Shown piece after piece: positions 16,951-25,154 of a stretch of DNA of 64,000 nucleotides. The first letter of the stretch is position 1. Every line of letters starts with the position of its first letter. A program made the position numbers and the translations under genes. Source of the stretch: Polyangiaceae bacterium (GTDB lineage: Bacteria > Myxococcota_A > Polyangia > Polyangiales > Polyangiaceae); contig JAHBVX010000017.1 in the NCBI GenBank assembly GCA_019637295.1, forward strand, positions 26,694 to 90,693. Direction: 5' to 3'. Below the pieces are notes generated by a model. It ran no database searches and had not been told where the DNA came from. It saw only the letters and a list, made by a program, of their open reading frames with translations.

Positions 16951-18552
16951 TCAGCGCCTGGGCAGCGGCGGATGCCAGACGTCGCTGCGGATCCACGCGT
17001 TGGCGCGCTTCACCAGCTCCGTGTCCGCCGTGCGCGGCGCGCTGGCGAGCCAGAGCACACCGCCGCTCACGCCGACCGCGACCGCCGTGCGCAGTGAACG
17101 GGCCGTCCACCTACCGAAGCGAGCAGCGCCTAACAGCAGCACCGCGACGGCGCTCGCGCCGAGCACGACCAGCATGGGCAGCTGAGCGGCTCGCCCGCGC
17201 AGCTCGGCGAGCTCGCCGCCCGCGCTCAGCGGCGTGATGGCGTCGCGCCACAACGGCCAGATGTTCTCGAACAGCGGGTTGTCGAAGGCCGGGTTCAGGT
17301 GAGGGAACAGCACGCTGGCCGAGGCCGTAGCCGCGATGCTCGCGAGTGAGAGGCCCGCGAACAGCGCGCAGGTGCCGCGCCTGAGCCGCCCGCGCAGCCG
17401 CCCGAGCAGCAGCCCCGCGGAGAACACGACGAAGGGCGTGATCACGGTCACGTAGCGTGGCCCCACCGTCCAGCCCGCGTGCCAGTTGATGAGCGACACG
17501 TTGTACGTGAGCATCCAGACTACGATGGCCGCCGAGAGCCAGGCCTCGGCGCGCAGCCTGGGCCCGAAAGGGGCCAGCAGCACCAGCGGCAGCGCGAGGG
17601 CGAACACGGGCGAGAAGTAGATCAGACCCTTGCTCGGGCTGAGCAGGACCGCGGTGACGGTGTCCATGGTCGGACCGATGATGCCGAACACGCCCTGCGA
17701 GTGCTGTTCGGCGAAGCTCGGGTTGGCCAGGAAGCCCAGCGACGTCTTGACGGGGCTTCCCCAGCACACCTGATGATACGCGGCCGTGGCGCCCGCCGGG
17801 AGCGCAGCACCCAGCACCAGGCAGCCCGCCGACCACGACAGCCAGCGCGTCTTGTGCCCGGCGTAGATCAGCAGCAGGACGGAGATCGGAAAGAGCGCGT
17901 AGTCGAGGGCGGTGGTCAGGGATAACAGGAAGCCCGACGCGGCGGCAAACCCCAGGGCGCTCCTCCGTCCGCGCAGCGCGAGCGAGTGCGCGCGCCAAGC
18001 AGCCATCATCGCGCCGAAGGCGGTCGCTGCGGTCAGGCTGTGGTTGACGAAGATGAGCGCGTACGGCAGGAACATGGTGCCGAGGGCGAGCACGATCGTG
18101 AGCAGCGTGGCCAGGTGATCGTCCAGCGTGACGGTGCGCGCGAAGCGCCGGAACCACCACAAGAACCCGAGGCACGGCACGATGACCCCGAACAGCCGCA
18201 AGGCATACAGCACGGCGAGTGGGGTGGGCTCGCCGTCGGTCAACCAGCGCGTGGCGGCGTAGATCGGCACGCCGATGAACGTGGTGGCCGGAGCCTTTCC
18301 CGCGTAGAACGTGCCCTCCCGCACCGCCAAGTCGTTGACGGGGCCGTACCTGCGGATCTGCTCGTTCACGCTCAGCTTGCCGAGCTCGACGACGGCGCGG
18401 ATCTGGTAGACCCGTGAGTTCTCGTTCGGGTTGTTGAGCGCCGGAAAGTACGGCACGAAGACGAGGTACGACAGCACGATCGCGAGAAAGCACAGGTGCC
18501 ACACGCGCCGAGTCGAAGGGGCCTCGGTGGCGCTGGGAGCAAACCCGAACAT
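16951..18552 (-). CDS. Polytopic GT-C-like glycosyltransferase
   Basis: The 533-residue protein has 10-12 predicted membrane helices. Its first loop, PYFPALNNPNENSRVYQIRA, has the acidic/polar pattern of the first periplasmic loop in GT39/ArnT-like enzymes, which use polyprenyl-phosphate sugars. ATG 18552 is preferred over TTG 18594 because TATGGT lies 12 nt upstream. It sits back to back with the membrane sulfatase and near another GT-C-like protein, so I infer a role in decorating an envelope glycan or lipid. The substrate is unknown. Confidence 0.65.
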   Translation of the reverse strand: MFGFAPSATEAPSTRRVWHLCFLAIVLSYLVFVPYFPALNNPNENSRVYQIRAVVELGKLSVNEQIRRYGPVNDLAVREGTFYAGKAPATTFIGVPIYAATRWLTDGEPTPLAVLYALRLFGVIVPCLGFLWWFRRFARTVTLDDHLATLLTIVLALGTMFLPYALIFVNHSLTAATAFGAMMAAWRAHSLALRGRRSALGFAAASGFLLSLTTALDYALFPISVLLLIYAGHKTRWLSWSAGCLVLGAALPAGATAAYHQVCWGSPVKTSLGFLANPSFAEQHSQGVFGIIGPTMDTVTAVLLSPSKGLIYFSPVFALALPLVLLAPFGPRLRAEAWLSAAIVVWMLTYNVSLINWHAGWTVGPRYVTVITPFVVFSAGLLLGRLRGRLRRGTCALFAGLSLASIAATASASVLFPHLNPAFDNPLFENIWPLWRDAITPLSAGGELAELRGRAAQLPMLVVLGASAVAVLLLGAARFGRWTARSLRTAVAVGVSGGVLWLASAPRTADTELVKRANAWIRSDVWHPPLPRR

Positions 18553-18633
18553 GCGCGCCAGCCGACCATAGCGTGCGGCCTCGGGACTTGCCAAGCGCTA
18601 GTCTCGCTGTCCAAGGTGTGACACGGTGGCGAC

Positions 18634-20745
18634 GTGGCACCCGCGCGTTTGGCCACGATCGTCGCCACGGGCGCCGCCTTCGCCGTAGACGCTCTCGGCT
18701 TGGTGTACAAGAGCGCGCCGGGCAGCCCCCTCGGTCATCGGCTCTGGGTAGCGTTGCAGGCCATGGCGTTCCTCTTGCCTTGGGCGGCGCTCCTGGGCTT
18801 CGGTCTGTGTGCGGCGCTCGAGGTCGGTCGCAGGGCGCTCTGCCCGCGACGGCCCGTCGTGGTGCTCGGCGACGGTGCCCGGGCACTGGATTTGGTCGTC
18901 GCTCTCAGCGCCGTGCTCTCCGGCTGGGCGCTCGGCGTGTTCGTCGGGCTCGTCGAAGCGTGGATGCGGTTCAACAACAAGCAGCTCGCGGCGCTGTTGG
19001 TCGTCAGCGGGGCCCTGCTGCTGCTGTCGTTGGCGATCCCCTTCGCGCTGGTCATCGCCGCGGGGCTGCGTCGCGCCCGCGAGCGGGGGGTGTGGACGTA
19101 CCGCGCCGTGGCGGCGTTGTCGCTAGTGCTCGGTGCTGCGGCCTGGGGTCAGCTGGCGCTGCTGAACCGCAGCGGATTTCGGCAGCTCGACGGGTGGCTC
19201 TTCGCCAGCGTCACCGCCTTCGTCGCGGCGTTCGCCATCACCTGGCGGTTGCGCCGCGGGAACGGTAGCGGACCGCGCGTGCGCGTGATGCTCGGCGTGA
19301 TCGGCGTAGCCCTCGTGGTGGTGGGCGGGGTAGCGGTGGTGCCTTGGAGCGTCGTGCCCGTCATCGCAGCGCACGGTAGCGTGGGTCGCTATCTCGTGCT
19401 CGCGCTCCGGACGCTGACGGATGTCGATCGCGACGGCTACTCGTCGCTGTGGATGGGTGGCGACTGCCGGCCCTTCGATCCGGCGGTGCACCCGGGTCAA
19501 GTCGAGATCATTGGCGACGGGATCGACAACAACTGCCTGGGCGGCGACGCCACCGAGGCAGAGGTCGCGAGTGTGCCCGAGTGGCACTCGATTCCTGCTG
19601 GAACCGTCGCGGACGCGAACCTGGTGCTCATCACCGTCGAGACGCTGCGGGCGGATCGCGTCTCGCACCTCGGCTATCGGCGGACGACCACGCCCAACTG
19701 GGATCAGCTCGCGCAGCGCTGCTTCGTGTTCGAGCATTTCTACGCCTCGACGCCGTGGACGAGGCTGTCGCTGCCCGCGCTGCTCAGCTCGCGCCCCGCC
19801 ACTCGGATCGCCTGGGAGAAGCGCACCGGAGTTCGCGGCCGGGTCATCGGTCCTGGCACGCCCTGGATCCCGACGCTGCTGGCCGAGGCCGGCTTCTCGA
19901 CGGTCGCGGTGCTGAACGGCTTCAACGCCTTCACGGCCCAGGACGCACTCGGTCTGGACCGCGGCTTTCAGACCTACGACGTCAGCACCAAGGTGGCCTA
20001 TACCGGCGGCACCATGCGCGGCTTTCCGGGTCGCGAGCAGGCCGTGATCGTGGATCGAGAGTTCGCGCGTCTCGGCGAGAAGCGTTTCTTCCTGTGGCTG
20101 CATCTGATGGAGCCCCACTACCAGTACGAGCGCTCGCCGAGGGCTCCCGACTTCGGCGACGAAGACCAAGATCTGTACGACTCGGAGGTGTGGGAGACGG
20201 ACGCCGTGATCGGCGAGGTGCAAGCGTCGCTCCGAAGGCACGGTCTTGCGGATCGGACGATGCTGGTCATCACCGGCGATCACGGGGAGGAGTTCGGCGA
20301 GCACGGTCAGCGCTGGCACGGGTCCAATCTGTACGAGCCGCAGCTGCGAACGCCGGCCACTCTCTGCGTGCCCGGTCTGCGGGGCACGCGCCTGCCGGGT
20401 GCGGCCAACCACGAAGATCTCGGCCCCACGGTGCTGAACCTGCTCGGCGTGCAGGCGGGCTTCGAGACGCTCTCCGGCCGCAATTTGGTGCCCTGGCTCG
20501 TGGGCCAGCGCGTGGAGCGCGGCTACTTCTTCCTGGAGCGCTTCAACTTCATGGACGGCAGCAAGCTGAGCGCCGCCATCGTCCATCACCCCTACAAACT
20601 GATCTACACCCGCGATGGCGAGCAGCTCGAGTTCTACGACGTCGCCCTCGATCCGAGCGAGCGGCGGCCGCTCGCTCGCCAGGGGGAGCCCTATCAGTCG
20701 CTCGAGAAGCGCTTGCTCCAGCACGTCGAAGGAGCCGGGCAGTGA
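18634..20745 (+). CDS. Membrane sulfatase-superfamily enzyme with MopE-like calcium motif
   Basis: The 703-residue protein has five or six N-terminal membrane helices (about 1-255). A linker carries the MopE-type DVDRDGYSSLWMGGDC...IGDGIDNNC calcium-binding pattern (about 265-305). A sulfatase/alkaline-phosphatase fold follows: VLITVETLRADRVSHLGY, ASTPWTRLSLPALL with candidate nucleophile T376, and GDHGEEFGEHG (D549, H550). The usual C/S-x-P-x-R formylglycine motif is absent, as in LTA-synthase-like phosphotransferases, so a phospho-group transferase is more likely than a true sulfatase. It starts at GTG 18634. Confidence 0.75.
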   Translation: MAPARLATIVATGAAFAVDALGLVYKSAPGSPLGHRLWVALQAMAFLLPWAALLGFGLCAALEVGRRALCPRRPVVVLGDGARALDLVVALSAVLSGWALGVFVGLVEAWMRFNNKQLAALLVVSGALLLLSLAIPFALVIAAGLRRARERGVWTYRAVAALSLVLGAAAWGQLALLNRSGFRQLDGWLFASVTAFVAAFAITWRLRRGNGSGPRVRVMLGVIGVALVVVGGVAVVPWSVVPVIAAHGSVGRYLVLALRTLTDVDRDGYSSLWMGGDCRPFDPAVHPGQVEIIGDGIDNNCLGGDATEAEVASVPEWHSIPAGTVADANLVLITVETLRADRVSHLGYRRTTTPNWDQLAQRCFVFEHFYASTPWTRLSLPALLSSRPATRIAWEKRTGVRGRVIGPGTPWIPTLLAEAGFSTVAVLNGFNAFTAQDALGLDRGFQTYDVSTKVAYTGGTMRGFPGREQAVIVDREFARLGEKRFFLWLHLMEPHYQYERSPRAPDFGDEDQDLYDSEVWETDAVIGEVQASLRRHGLADRTMLVITGDHGEEFGEHGQRWHGSNLYEPQLRTPATLCVPGLRGTRLPGAANHEDLGPTVLNLLGVQAGFETLSGRNLVPWLVGQRVERGYFFLERFNFMDGSKLSAAIVHHPYKLIYTRDGEQLEFYDVALDPSERRPLARQGEPYQSLEKRLLQHVEGAGQ

Positions 20746-20762
20746 GCCCGGCCCAGGGCCGC

Positions 20763-22694
20763 TCAGGGCTGGACCCGCTCGAACGCGATGTCCGTGCGTG
20801 ACATGCGTCCGAGCGCACGCCAGCGAGGGTCGCCATACAGCGCGTTGCCCAGGTTGCTGCCGCCCCAGGTCACGACCCAACGCGCGTTGCGCTCGTCGAG
20901 CCGCTTCATGAAGGCAGCCGGCGGCTCGGGTGGCCAGTACTCGACGCGGTTCGAGTAGCGCTCGTTCCAGAGCGGGCCGATGAACAGCACGTCCCGCGTG
21001 TACACCACGAGATCGCCGGGACCGAGGCGCTGCTCGCGCGCCAAGGCCACGTCGTCGTCGACGGTCCAGGCGATCACCTTGGTGGCGGCTCGTCGCTCGG
21101 CGTCTAGCCCCAGCAGCGTGAGCGTGCGGGCAGGGCCCGGGTTCAGCCCGGGGCGAGCCCAGTGCAGGTAGAGCACGTTCACGAACAACGTGATGGCGAT
21201 GAGTCCCTCGAGGACGCGGCGCCAGGCGAGTCCGCGGAGCAGGCAAGCAACGGCTACGAGCAGCATGGCAAGCACGTGCAAGTTGTAGCGGGCCTGCCAG
21301 ATACCCGGAGACAGCGCGACGCAGAGCAGCGCGTAGCCCGCGAACAGGAAGAACGCCAAGGCGTCGCGGTCTTCGCCCACTCGGCCGCGAAGCCGGCGAA
21401 CCAGCGCGCGGACGGCTCGAAATGCGGCGACCAGTACCGCCAGGACGCCGAGCGGCAGCCACAGGTAGGGCGTCGCGAGCCCGTAGCCGAAGACCCGAGT
21501 GTCCGGGAAGTCTTGGCCTGGCTTGAAGGGACCCGCCATGGCGAGCCAGACGTCGAGCAGCGGCTTGACCTGCTCGCGCGCCGCGTCCGTGCCGGACTGA
21601 ATGCCGGGGAAGTCGATGCCGAGCTGTCGAATGGTCAGGCCGAACGGCCAAATGGGACTGCCGAAGAGTGCCCAATTGCGAACGTAGATCGCAGCACCGA
21701 ACCAGGCCAGCAAGAGTGACGCCAGCGCCAACCAGCCGAGCGCCGGAGCCAACCCGAGGCGTTCGCGCCCCGCGGCGATCCAGAAGCGCACGAGCGCCAC
21801 CACGGCCAGGGGCGGCGCCCAGGCCAGGTTGATGACCTTGATGCCCAGCATGAGGCCGATGGCGACGGCGCTGATCAGCGCGTCTTTGCTGCGGAAGCCG
21901 GGTCGCAGCACGAGGTAGAGGGCAGCGAGATCGAACGCCGCGACGTGCAGATCGATGTAGGTGCTGCGCAAGAGCAGCGCCGCGCCCGGCATGAGCAGCG
22001 TTGCAGCAGCCAGCCCGATGCTCGGGCTGCGTTCGACTCCGAAGCGGCGGCACAGCAAGTAGATGGCGAGCAAGAACGTGGGCGCCGCCAAAGTAGAGGG
22101 AAGCTCGATCAAGCGCCGGTCGAGCAGCATGACCAGCCACAAGCTGATCATCTCGCTGTGTCGCGGGTTGCCGTTGATGGCCTCGAAGAACACGAGCCGC
22201 GGCACGACTGCGGGGACGTTCAGGCTCCGCTCTTGGATCGCGTAGCCGAGCATGGGCTCGTGGTAGCCCAGGCCGTCCCATCCATCCGACTGCGCGACGT
22301 AGGTGGCTACGAAGGCCCAGAGCAGCAGGAGCAGCAGCGAGACCACCCCAAGAAACGAGAAGCTGCGCTCGCGCGCCGTACACACCAGCGCATCGATTGG
22401 GAGCCGAGCCATCGACCACAGCTCGCGTCCTACGGCGCGTGAGTGCGCGGCGATGCCCGGACCGATACACGGGACCAGGAAGGCGCCGGCGAACGTCGCG
22501 GCCGAGGCGCCGATCAGCCACCTGCGATCGAGTAGCCCCGCGAAGCCCACGGCGTACACCACCGTGAGCACGAGGGCGCTGCCGACGAGGGTCGCGACCA
22601 GTGCGCGCTCGGCTCGTCCCGCCAGCGAGAGGCGCAGCGTCACTGCCGTCGAAGCGACGACCAACAGCGCCGTCAGTGACAGGAGCGCGAGCAC
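20763..22694 (-). CDS. Polytopic membrane protein, GT-C-like
   Basis: The 643-residue protein has about 12-14 membrane helices and a C-terminal soluble domain of about 130 residues (WTVDDDVALAREQRLGPGDL onward). The loop SDGWDGLGYHEPMLGY has acidic and His residues where GT-C enzymes place catalytic acids. It starts at GTG 22694 with TATACC 8 nt upstream. It is convergent with the sulfatase-like gene (17 bp between stops). With 16951-18552 it forms a two-GT-C plus phosphotransferase cluster, probably for an envelope polysaccharide. Confidence 0.6.
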   Translation of the reverse strand: MLALLSLTALLVVASTAVTLRLSLAGRAERALVATLVGSALVLTVVYAVGFAGLLDRRWLIGASAATFAGAFLVPCIGPGIAAHSRAVGRELWSMARLPIDALVCTARERSFSFLGVVSLLLLLLWAFVATYVAQSDGWDGLGYHEPMLGYAIQERSLNVPAVVPRLVFFEAINGNPRHSEMISLWLVMLLDRRLIELPSTLAAPTFLLAIYLLCRRFGVERSPSIGLAAATLLMPGAALLLRSTYIDLHVAAFDLAALYLVLRPGFRSKDALISAVAIGLMLGIKVINLAWAPPLAVVALVRFWIAAGRERLGLAPALGWLALASLLLAWFGAAIYVRNWALFGSPIWPFGLTIRQLGIDFPGIQSGTDAAREQVKPLLDVWLAMAGPFKPGQDFPDTRVFGYGLATPYLWLPLGVLAVLVAAFRAVRALVRRLRGRVGEDRDALAFFLFAGYALLCVALSPGIWQARYNLHVLAMLLVAVACLLRGLAWRRVLEGLIAITLFVNVLYLHWARPGLNPGPARTLTLLGLDAERRAATKVIAWTVDDDVALAREQRLGPGDLVVYTRDVLFIGPLWNERYSNRVEYWPPEPPAAFMKRLDERNARWVVTWGGSNLGNALYGDPRWRALGRMSRTDIAFERVQP

Positions 22695-23095
22695 GTCTGC
22701 GAGGTATACGTCGCCGGGCTCGGGTCACACAATCGACTTCGCCACGCCGGCGCCGGCGCGAAGGGACCCTCCGCCGCCTAGGGGGCGTCAGCGCTCGACG
22801 GCTGCGTGACGCTGTCAGCCGCCTCTTGCAGCAGTCGGCTCGGGAAGAGCGCACCCTCGCCGCCGCGAAACAGCGCACTCACATCGAGGTCGGTCGCTCG
22901 CTCGGCGGGTTGGTAGTTCTGCATCGGCGTCCCAACATGGCTCGCAGCGAGCAGTAGCGCGGAGGTGGCTGGAACCTCCCACCAATGCGAGTGCATGGCT
23001 CGCGAGCCTAGTTCAAGCCCCTGACGCTGGCCATGCGGGCAGCCGCCGTTGAGGGCAGCGAGCGGATCGGGCTAGGGTACCGACCCCCGCCGTTC
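22695..23095. other. Intergenic region between GT-C gene and antiporter
   Basis: The stretch holds the TATACC promoter box of the minus-strand GT-C gene at 22703-22708, a weak 72-codon minus-strand ORF (22778-22996), and TAGGGT at 23073-23078, a possible -10 for the antiporter 17 nt before its ATG. I see nothing else. Confidence 0.6.
22778..22996 (-). CDS. Possible small protein of 72 residues
   Basis: The frame begins MHSHWWEVPATSALLLAASH and has balanced composition, with three aromatic residues and few Arg/Pro runs, unlike most shadow frames here. No Shine-Dalgarno or close -10 supports the start, and I recognise no family. It could be a real small protein, part of an older gene, or chance. 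Confidence 0.3.
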   Translation of the reverse strand: MHSHWWEVPATSALLLAASHVGTPMQNYQPAERATDLDVSALFRGGEGALFPSRLLQEAADSVTQPSSADAP

Positions 23096-24517
23096 ATGAG
23101 CTCCGTCACCCTGTTCCTCCTCAGCATCGCGGCCATCTTTCTGATCGGCGCCGTCGGCGAGATCATCTTCCAGCGCACCAACATCCCGGACGTCATCTGG
23201 CTGATCTTCGCCGGCATCCTGCTCGGCCCGCTCTCCGGCCTCGTGGACCGCGCGATGCTCAGCGCGATAGCGCCCTATTTCGCTCCCCTGACGCTGGTGG
23301 TCGTCTTGTTCCAGGGCGGCACGACGTTGAAGCTGGCGGACTTGTCGCGGGCGGCCCCGCGCTCCTCCCTGCTCGCCCTGCTCACCTTCATCGCCGCGCT
23401 GATCACGATGATGCTCGTGAGCATGATAGCCGCTTGGGTCGGGCTCATGCCTGACGGCTGGAGCTGGACGCACGGAGCCATGCTGGGCGCCATTTTGGGC
23501 GGTTCGAGCTCGATCATCATCATGCCCGCGATGGAGCAGGCCAAGGTCGAGGCCAAGCTCGCGAACCTGGTGAGCCTGGAGTCCGCCCTCACCGACGCCT
23601 TCTGCGTGGTCACCACGGTGGCGCTGATCGACGTGATGCTGCGGGGCTCGACCGGCGCCTCGGGACCCGTGATGGCGCTGGCCAAGTCGTTCGGTATCGG
23701 GCTGGTGGTTGGCGGCGTGGCGGGTCTGGTCTGGCTGCTGTTGCTCCGCTCTCTGGAGCGAAGCGAGCACGGCTATCCCATCACGCTGTCGGCGCTGCTC
23801 ATCGTGTACGTAGTCATCGAGCGTCTCGGCGGCAGCGCGGCGCTCGGCATCCTGACCGTGGCCGTCATCCTCGGCAACGCCTCGAGCATCGCGCCGAAGC
23901 TCGGCCTGATCGGCGCGGTACAGCTCGACACGTCCGTGCGCGGCTTTCACCGACAGATGACGTTCATGATCAAGTCCTTCTTCTTCGTGTTCATCGGCGC
24001 GATGCTGGAAGGACCGTGGACGCTGCTCTTGTTCGGAACGTTCCTCGGCGGTCTGTTGTTCGCGGCGCGGATCCCGTCCACTCGCCTGGCGCTCGTCGGC
24101 AGCGACCTCTCGTCGGAGGAGAAGAACCTGGTCACCGTCAGCATGCCGCGCGGCATGGCGGCGGGCGTGCTCGCGACCATGCCGGTCACGGCGGGCGTGG
24201 TCGCAACCGAGGGGCTGCCAGTGATCGTGTTCGCCTGCGTGCTGACCAGCATCGTCGTGTTCGCCGCCGGATTTCCGGTGATCAAGCGGGGCCTGCGGCC
24301 GGCAGCGGCGCCCGCGCCGCCCCCGGAACCTCGACCCATGGCGGGAGCGCCCATCATCGCGGCCTCGGCCAGCGCGCAGCCCGAGGTCGGACAGGCCCCT
24401 GCGCTGGATGTGCCGCCGACGGGCGCGGCCGACGGCGCCGACGGGCCGCCAGCCGAACCGACCCAAGAGCTGTTCCCGGTCACCGACGGCTCCGACGAGC
24501 CCGAACGGGAGCCGTGA
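23096..24517 (+). CDS. CPA1-type cation:proton antiporter
   Basis: The 473-residue protein has about 12 membrane helices (residues 1-400) with the Na+/H+ exchanger pattern: LIFAGILLGPLSGLVD in helix 2, VVVLFQGGTTLKL, and the functional helix LESALTDAF with E162 and D167. Later come LGILTVAVILGNAS and FFFVFIGAMLEGPW. The last 75 residues are cytoplasmic, Pro/Ala-rich and probably disordered. It exchanges Na+ or K+ for protons; the ion cannot be read from sequence. ATG 23096 places the first helix at the N-terminus, better than the ATG at 23033. It is a single gene. Confidence 0.85.
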   Translation: MSSVTLFLLSIAAIFLIGAVGEIIFQRTNIPDVIWLIFAGILLGPLSGLVDRAMLSAIAPYFAPLTLVVVLFQGGTTLKLADLSRAAPRSSLLALLTFIAALITMMLVSMIAAWVGLMPDGWSWTHGAMLGAILGGSSSIIIMPAMEQAKVEAKLANLVSLESALTDAFCVVTTVALIDVMLRGSTGASGPVMALAKSFGIGLVVGGVAGLVWLLLLRSLERSEHGYPITLSALLIVYVVIERLGGSAALGILTVAVILGNASSIAPKLGLIGAVQLDTSVRGFHRQMTFMIKSFFFVFIGAMLEGPWTLLLFGTFLGGLLFAARIPSTRLALVGSDLSSEEKNLVTVSMPRGMAAGVLATMPVTAGVVATEGLPVIVFACVLTSIVVFAAGFPVIKRGLRPAAAPAPPPEPRPMAGAPIIAASASAQPEVGQAPALDVPPTGAADGADGPPAEPTQELFPVTDGSDEPEREP

Positions 24518-24524
24518 GCGGAAC

Positions 24525-25052
24525 TCAGGGCGGGGTGATCGGTCCCGCCGTACAATCCTCGCCGGCGCACGTGACCTTCGACTCGAAGATCACCTCCGGG
24601 GTGCCATCACCGTCCAGGTCTGCCTCGGCTCGTGCGACGCCCTTGGTGTCGCTCGTGGCCAGCCACTGGTACCGGAAGTACTGGGGCATCGATACCGAGA
24701 ACGCAGCGCAAGTGTAGGCTGGGTCGCTCCAGTCGGCGCTCGAGCTCATGTACTTCTTGCCGCTCACCTCGCTGAGGGTGGCCGGCACCGGCGGCGCGGT
24801 CGGGGGCAGCGCCGCGGACTGGCCGTCTGCTCCGCGCCCGGGCCCGCACAGCGCCATGCCCCTCGCGAGGCGTCCGACCTCCGCTCGCCCCTCGGCACTC
24901 TTGGCCGCGCTGAGGTAGTTGCGGAAGCCGGCGATACCCAACGCCGCCATGACGCCGACCACGGCGACCACCACGAGCACGACCACGCCGGCAACGATGG
25001 CGATGATCGCCCCAGTACTCAGGCCCTTCTTCCCCACGGGTGCGTCGGTCAC
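24525..25052 (-). CDS. Pilin-like single-pass protein
   Basis: The 175-residue protein starts at GTG 25052 and has a short basic N-terminus (APVGKKGLSTG). A long hydrophobic helix (about 13-40) is followed by GIAGFRNYLSAAKSAEGRAE, which looks like the alpha1 region of type IV pilin-like proteins; no canonical prepilin cleavage motif is obvious. The globular part has Cys pairs and ends in DLDGDGTPEVIFESKVTC, a VCBS/EF-like turn. A minor pilin or pseudopilin is my best guess. No pilus assembly genes are nearby. Confidence 0.6.
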   Translation of the reverse strand: MTDAPVGKKGLSTGAIIAIVAGVVVLVVVAVVGVMAALGIAGFRNYLSAAKSAEGRAEVGRLARGMALCGPGRGADGQSAALPPTAPPVPATLSEVSGKKYMSSSADWSDPAYTCAAFSVSMPQYFRYQWLATSDTKGVARAEADLDGDGTPEVIFESKVTCAGEDCTAGPITPP

Positions 25053-25154
25053 GGGGCCGAACGCTATTGGGCCCTGCCTCGCGCGGTCAAGGGCCCCAGT
25101 CACACCCGCATCCCTGTCGCGCAAAGGCGCGTCGTGAGGTAGCCTGCGGCCCGC

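Noticed and set aside
19123..22878. 1251-codon minus-strand frame
   Set aside because: Arg-rich composition; it crosses the sulfatase and GT-C genes out of frame. The real minus-strand gene is 20763-22694.
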